Below are positions 58,492-64,000 of a DNA stretch of 64,000 nt, in pieces; position 1 is the stretch's first letter; the number at the start of each line of letters is the position of its first letter. The notes under the pieces are model-generated. The model worked only from the letters and a program-made list of their open reading frames with translations. It had not been told where the DNA came from and searched no databases. The position numbers were made by a program, and so were the translations under genes. This DNA is from Hofstenia miamia (Eukaryota > Xenacoelomorpha > Acoela): positions 5,223,698 through 5,287,697 of the forward strand of contig SCFE01000001.1 of assembly GCA_004352715.1 (NCBI GenBank), given 5' to 3'.

Positions 58492-61400
58492 CAATTGTAA
58501 CGATGCTTTCGTCGTGAGCAATCGGTCCATGCGCTGTGCTCAACACGATCAATTTCGTATAATAAATATAAAATTGACAAAACAATATTTCCTCTTTTTA
58601 AATAAGTTATTAATAATGGCTGGAATTAAACCTAATCCTGGTCCTTTCAGACCAATCAAAGTAGGCGAATACACGCAAAGCATTAATATAGTACAATCAA
58701 TATATTCGACTAAATATATTCATTAAGTCCAAAACCTTTCTTCAAAAAATAATGAATACAAACAATTCGCACAAGAACTTGGCTCAAATTTTGTCCTTGG
58801 ACTATCTGAAACATGGTTTACAAATACACATGAAAATTCTCCTTGGTCAATTGATAATCATAAATGTAAACTATTCAGAACAGATAGAAATCAAACATTA
58901 CATTACAATAAAACAAAAGTAGGAGGTGTAATATTCCTAATTGATAAGAAAACTAAAACAAACTTCAGAAAACATTTCAACAAATAACACATGTGAAAGT
59001 TTTGTAGTTTTACATCTAAGGCCCGTTAATTGCAATAGCAGACAGCTTCTGAATACATCCTATTGTCCAAACAAAGCTCATTCGAACAAATTCTTTTCAC
59101 AAATCAAAAATGAAATCATTACAGCATTAAGTCATAACACAAATATACTGTTAATCGGTTACTGGAATTTGAACTTTTTAAATATATCTGAAAAATCCAA
59201 GCTACAAAATTTCCTTACAACATCTTACTAATAAATCAATGCATTACATCCAGAATTTCTGCAAATAGCCAAACTTTGATTGATTATTTTATAGTTTCAG
59301 AAAATGAATCTTTATATAAATACATTTGCTCTGAATTTCCCTGCTCTGACGATTGCCTTATAATAACTTATTCTAATAAGCAAAAAATTAAAAACCCAAC
59401 GAAATCTTGGATAAAAATAAGAGAAAAATCAGAAGAAAATGTCTTAAAACTTATAAATAATTTAAAAACCGAACATTGGAATAGAATTTACTCTTCACCC
59501 AATTAAATGATTAGCAACTTTAATAAAATTCTTTTATTCTATTTAGATATTTGTTGCTCTGAAAGAAAATTTTTACTCTGACAAAAATCGATAATGTGTC
59601 TAAAAAAGTTTCTAAGCCATGGATTTTTACAAAATGCTTAGAGTTAATTGAACAAAACAAATCTAAATGAAGGGAATACAAAAATTCCGAAACTGCAAAC
59701 AAATATAATGCTTACAAAAATTCGGAAACTTATAAATAATTTAAAAACCGAACATTGGAATAGAATTTACTCTTCACCCAATTAAATGATTAGCAACTTT
59801 AATAAAATTCTTTTATTCTATTTAGATATTTGTTGCTCTGAAAGAAAATTTTTACTCTGACAAAAATCGATATTTTGTCTGAAAAAATTTGATATGTCTA
59901 AGCCATTGATTGATACAAAATGCTTAGAGTTAATTGAACAAAACAAATCTAAATGAAGGGAATACAAAAATTCCGAAACTGCAAACAAATATAATGCTTA
60001 CAAAAATTCGCGTAATTTGTGCAATATTTACACACGAAAAGCCTATAACAAATATTGCCGTTCTGAATATCAAAACATCTCTTCTCAAAAAGGTAGATGG
60101 GACTTTATAGTTTATATAATAGAAAACAAATAAAAAATAAAAAAATCTAAAAAATAAATTATAAAGGAAAGGTAATCACTAAAAATAAGGTCATGAGTAA
60201 TATATTTAATGAAGTATTTTGCAACTTAGGCAATTTTGATGGAGTAAATACTCCCTTTAAGATCAATCAAGTTCAACCTATAGCCCCGCCCTTTTCTCTC
60301 AGATTCGTGACTAAGTTTGAAATTATCAAATCTATTCAATCTTTAAAATACAAATCTAGTGGTCGCTCCATTATCCAAACTTGGACTCTAAAAATTGCTG
60401 CAGATATAATAGTTGAGCACTTTCATATATCATAAACGCATGCATTAGACATTCTACTTTTCCTAACCAATTAAAATTGGCAAATATTACTCCATTATTT
60501 AAAAAAGTTGACCCAAATGATTGTTTGAACTATAGACCGATTTCTGTTACATCGCCAATTAGTAAGATTTTTGAAAGACTTCTTTTCAATCAAATTAACA
60601 AACATTTATGCAAATATAATCTGCACTCTCAAAATCAATATGGTTTTCGTAAAAATATTTCTACAAAGAATGCCTTGTTAACAGCTACTGAAAATTAGAG
60701 AAATAGAATAAATATAGATTAGTGTTCAGCAGTTACATGCTTAGATTTATCAAAAGAATTTGACTCTACCGACCACCACATATTAATTAAAAAAATAAAA
60801 ATTCTGGGCTTCTCAGACAAAAGTGCAGACCTAATAAGCAGTTATCTCCGTAATCGCAAACAAAGAGTTAAACTAAATTTTGATTTTTATTAAAAATAGT
60901 GTTCCACAAGGAACAATTTTGGGATCGTTACTATTAAATATGTATGTAACTGATTTGAGCAATCATACCACATGTAATGTTATACGATATGATGATGATA
61001 CTATGCTATTTAGTTCACATAAGTCTCCTGAAATTGCTATAAAAGTTCTCGAAGAAAATTGCATTCTTTTTGCACAATATTTTGCTTCACTAACTAAGAA
61101 TAAACCCATCTGCAACTCAATTTTGCTTAATTAGATCTAAATCTAACAATAATTCAACAAATTGTTCACAATTTAAATTGAAATTTAATGACACATACAT
61201 ATAACAAGTTAATTCTTTTAAATATTTAGGCATCATTTTTGATTCTCAAATTAATTTTACAAAACAAATATCTAGTGTTATTAAGAAAATGGCCACTTCA
61301 ATAAAGGCTCTTAGCAATGTATCACAACAGCTTCCAACCACAGCAAAAATTCAATTAATTCACACATTAATACTAAGCCACTTTAATTATGGAAACATAC

Positions 61401-61998
61401 GGTATACCGACATAAATCAACAAATGTTGAATAAATTCAATGTGCAAATAAAATTGGCTATAGAAATAGCAGTTAATCATATTTATAACAGAAATAAGAA
61501 ATCAAGAAATTAACAAAAACTTTTCTAAATCCACAATTTTTAAAAAATATATTAACTACTTTTTTTAAAATATTTAATAATATTGCTCCATACCACAAAT
61601 CCAACGTTCTATCTTCTAAAATATTGTGTAGACATAATAATAAATCCCTAAAAATTAGCCTCTTCCATATAATAAGAAAACATTGAAAAAATCATTTCTT
61701 AACACATCGAAAAATATTTGGAATATAAAACAAATAAATAAATTAAGAGTATTTAAAAACGTAATTAAAAAATACTTCTGTAGTTATACAAAGGAAAGGC
61801 TCGAATACAAATTGCGAGTTTTTAAATTTTATAATAGTGTTAAATAGACCGCATCTAACCTAAATTCGCCATTGCCCAAAATAGTGATTGTAATTATTTT
61901 GCAAATATTATCTTTGTAAGTGTTTTGTTCCTTTATGTTTATTGTTTGCCGCTATTTAGAGTTGTAAACAGTATTTTTTTATTTTAGTCATTTAGTGT

Positions 61999-62000
<2 letters not shown>
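58492..62000 (+). mobile_element. Long decayed non-LTR retrotransposon (endonuclease + reverse transcriptase)
   Basis: Near the 5' end, LLIMAGIKPNPGPF starts the ORF2-like region (58610-58650). Endonuclease landmarks follow: VLGLSETWF, KVGGVIFLIDKK, ILLIGYWNLNF and TLIDYFIVSENESL. The RT region (60470-61135) shows LANITPLFKKVDP, NYRPISVTSPISKIFERL, SQNQYGFRKNIS, TCLDLSKEFDSTDHHI, VPQGTILGSLLLNMYV and RYDDDTMLF. The C-terminal part continues with YLGIIFDSQINF and LSHFNYGNIRYTD. There are many stops and shifts, so it is inactive. It is bounded by (TA)n at both ends and is about 3.5 kb, shorter than intact CR1/L2/Jockey-like elements with two ORFs. Confidence 0.9.
59449..60010 (+). repeat. About 280-bp tandem duplication inside the LINE
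   Basis: 59449-59724 is repeated at 59728-60010, beginning ACTTATAAATAATTTAAAAA. The second copy differs by a few substitutions and about 7 extra bases. No N separates the copies, and the divergence argues for a real, fairly old duplication. Confidence 0.85.

Positions 62001-62037
<37 letters not shown>
62001..62037. repeat. (TA)n microsatellite
   Basis: Long TA tract directly at the 3' end of the LINE. Confidence 0.95.
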
Positions 62038-62039
<2 letters not shown>

Positions 62040-62324
62040 TTTAAATACAAAATTTTAAAATATCTACTAGGCGCTGGATACAAAAAATCTATACGGGCGC
62101 GAAACACTATAGCAGAGGGCACTTTTTGGGTACAATTTTTTTGAAGAAACTTGAATCTCATACATAAGAAATTAGTTTCCTATTCCACAATGTAATTTTT
62201 TTGGATAAAATGGATTATGCTGGCTTTTCATCAAAAAAGGTGTAGGATACAATGGAAAATCGGAAAATGCGGTTGGTGGATACAAATCCCATAGTATCTA
62301 TAGCCCGCGCGCGTGCGTATGTAT

Positions 62325-62655
62325 GTGTATGTGGATATATATATATATATATAATTTTGAGTAAGTTCGGCTCGCCACCGAAAATATTTCAGTGAGGCTC
62401 GTTTCAGCTCGGTATTCCTTTTCAAAAATATTGTGCTCTAAGAATTTTTTCAATTGCTCTTCCTATTATTTAATAAACATTTCTAAAATACAATTATAAA
62501 TAAGGAATATTGAATGAAAAAATACGAAAAATCTGCATAATGAAATTAACAAGCAGAACTATAAATTTGATTTGATTAAAACGGGCTCGTTGTATATCAA
62601 ATACTCTGCTCAAGCTCGGCTCGGCTCATATATATATATATATATATATATGAGA
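62325..62655. repeat. Short interspersed element rich in GGCTCG, bounded by (TA)n
   Basis: GTTCGGCTCGCC, GGCTCGTTTCAGCTCGG, GGGCTCGTTG and AAGCTCGGCTCGGCTCAT occur between (TA)n tracts at 62336-62352 and 62627-62651. It has the look of a small non-autonomous transposon. Ends not defined. Confidence 0.35.
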
Positions 62656-64000
62656 TTTTTTGAAGTAAATATTGAGAATGACCAGCATCTAAGTTTAATG
62701 AAAACAAGATGTGGTCATACGTAAAAAATTAGATTTAAAACTTTATGAATGACTTGAAATCTAGTCTATATAGCAACGAACGGAATTTATGGATGCTTTT
62801 CCCACAAATTTGATATTTTTTAAAATGCGTTATTGCAATTGTAATGTTTGAAAGGCAAAAACGTAATTAGAGGGTAGAATTACAATGTCAATTTTGCGCC
62901 TTTTTCACAATTAGTATTGTTTTGTAATCCGCAATCATTGTAACCAATATATTTGTAAAATTAAAGATTGAATTTCTTAACCGAATTTTAACCTCACCAG
63001 ATCCAGCACTAGCTATAATTTTCAAATATGCAATGAATGTATTAATGATATCTTATTTAGAGGAATATTTAAGGTGTATATCACTATTAACTCTGTGTCT
63101 TTTGATTTCTTATGTAATTCAGATTGAAATTGATTATCTTTTCTAGTTATCTCCGCATTCAAAAAACCTAATTTGTTCTTAGTTTCTACTTCCTTTCAAA
63201 CTGGATATCCTTGTTAATAAATTTTTAAATATACTTAATCTTGTACTAATCCATGGCTAATATTTGACCTCTCCCATATTCTTAGATATAACTCAGAGCG
63301 TGGAATTTTGTGTTTAGCTTTACCTAATAATTGTTGAAGGATAAGATATTCAAATAACTTTTTTATGCTATTAGTACCTTAGATATTTAATTTTGAATAA
63401 GAAGCATACATTAGCATCAAAAACTCATACATTTTTATCCTTCTTAACCCTAAGGAGCCGCGCGCACTAGTGATTTTTAATTTACGTAAAAACGAAACTA
63501 TTTAGTTTAAAAAATAGAACTCAGAGCTTTCTGTACGTCAATTACGAAATCCCCGCGTGATCTATTTTCGTTTTGATTAATTGCCGCATAAAATAGAACA
63601 GTGTTTTGAATAGATGTGCGCGCACTGCAATTAATTAATTGATCAATTCCTAAAATGAGAGACATTGATTCATTCAGAAGCGAGCTGCGAATTATAATTT
63701 ATAGTTAAGATAAGATAAGATAATCTATATTCATTTGAATTTTTTTACAATATTTTACTGATATTTCAAATGAATAGCGTCATTAACTACTATGTACAAA
63801 AAAATGAATAATAACAAAAATGAAATAAATAAAACAACACTGACTAAAAAATACACTGGCTACAGATAGCTTACTAATTTCGATTTATTGTATAATCGTT
63901 ATTATAAAATTTAAATCCTATCCATGATCTACCTGATATAAACTTTTGTTTGAGAAATAATAATTTTAATTCTTTTTTGAATTTTTTAAGGTTGTCTATT
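62656..64000. other. AT-rich DNA to the window end, nothing recognised
   Basis: No exon, RNA gene or element boundary seen. CpG-containing patches near 63450-63640 (CCGCGCGCACTAG, GTGCGCGCACTGC) are short. Confidence 0.5.

Overview
This window looks like AT-rich nuclear DNA from an invertebrate metazoan. Genes are split by introns with GT/AG borders, intergenic space is long, (TA)n microsatellites are frequent, and remnants of many transposon classes are present (LINEs, Ty3/gypsy, hAT-like, P-like, mariner-like, piggyBac-like). I could not identify the species. Ns at 7504, 19912-19994, 22991, 47925-47944 and 58029-58038 mark a draft assembly. At two of them (7504 and 47925-47944) the flanking sequence is duplicated, as expected of unmerged contig ends.

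Two host genes can be assembled from the sequence. (1) 544-11482, minus strand: five exons whose splice phases all agree encode a 349-residue protein. It has an intact N-terminal THAP zinc finger joined to an MBD2/3-type NuRD subunit (MBD domain, FWEKRLQG motif, NPAVWLNT motif, C-terminal coiled coil). The MBD aligns without gaps to vertebrate MBD2, but the positions that read methyl-CpG are replaced. A THAP-MBD2/3 protein is an architecture I do not know from any described family; it is the most interesting object here. (2) 52170-57433, plus strand: five phase-consistent exons encode a 325-residue fold-type II PLP enzyme of the serine/threonine dehydratase and serine racemase group. A weaker two-exon EF-hand-like candidate lies on the minus strand at about 45170-49257.

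Layout. 1-11.5 kb is the THAP-MBD2/3 gene. Its 6-kb intron 2 holds nested transposons: a 4.35-kb hAT-like element with 8-bp target duplications encloses a 1.2-kb P-like THAP transposon, an RTE-type LINE fragment and a mariner-like MITE. 11.5-23 kb is mostly featureless AT-rich DNA with one TTAA-flanked MITE (14493-15260). About 23.1-43.5 kb is a near-total CpG desert (roughly a dozen CpGs by eye in 20 kb) that holds a broken gypsy element, LINE pieces, a mariner-like remnant and an inverted-repeat MITE. 43.5-52 kb returns to normal CpG content and carries LINE 3' ends tailed by (TAG)n. 52-57.4 kb is the PLP enzyme gene, with a LINE split by an hAT-like remnant in intron 2. 58.4-62 kb is a decayed LINE bounded on both sides by (TA)n.

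The two genes show no functional link. The THAP-MBD protein would act in nuclear chromatin repression; the PLP enzyme would act on serine or threonine.
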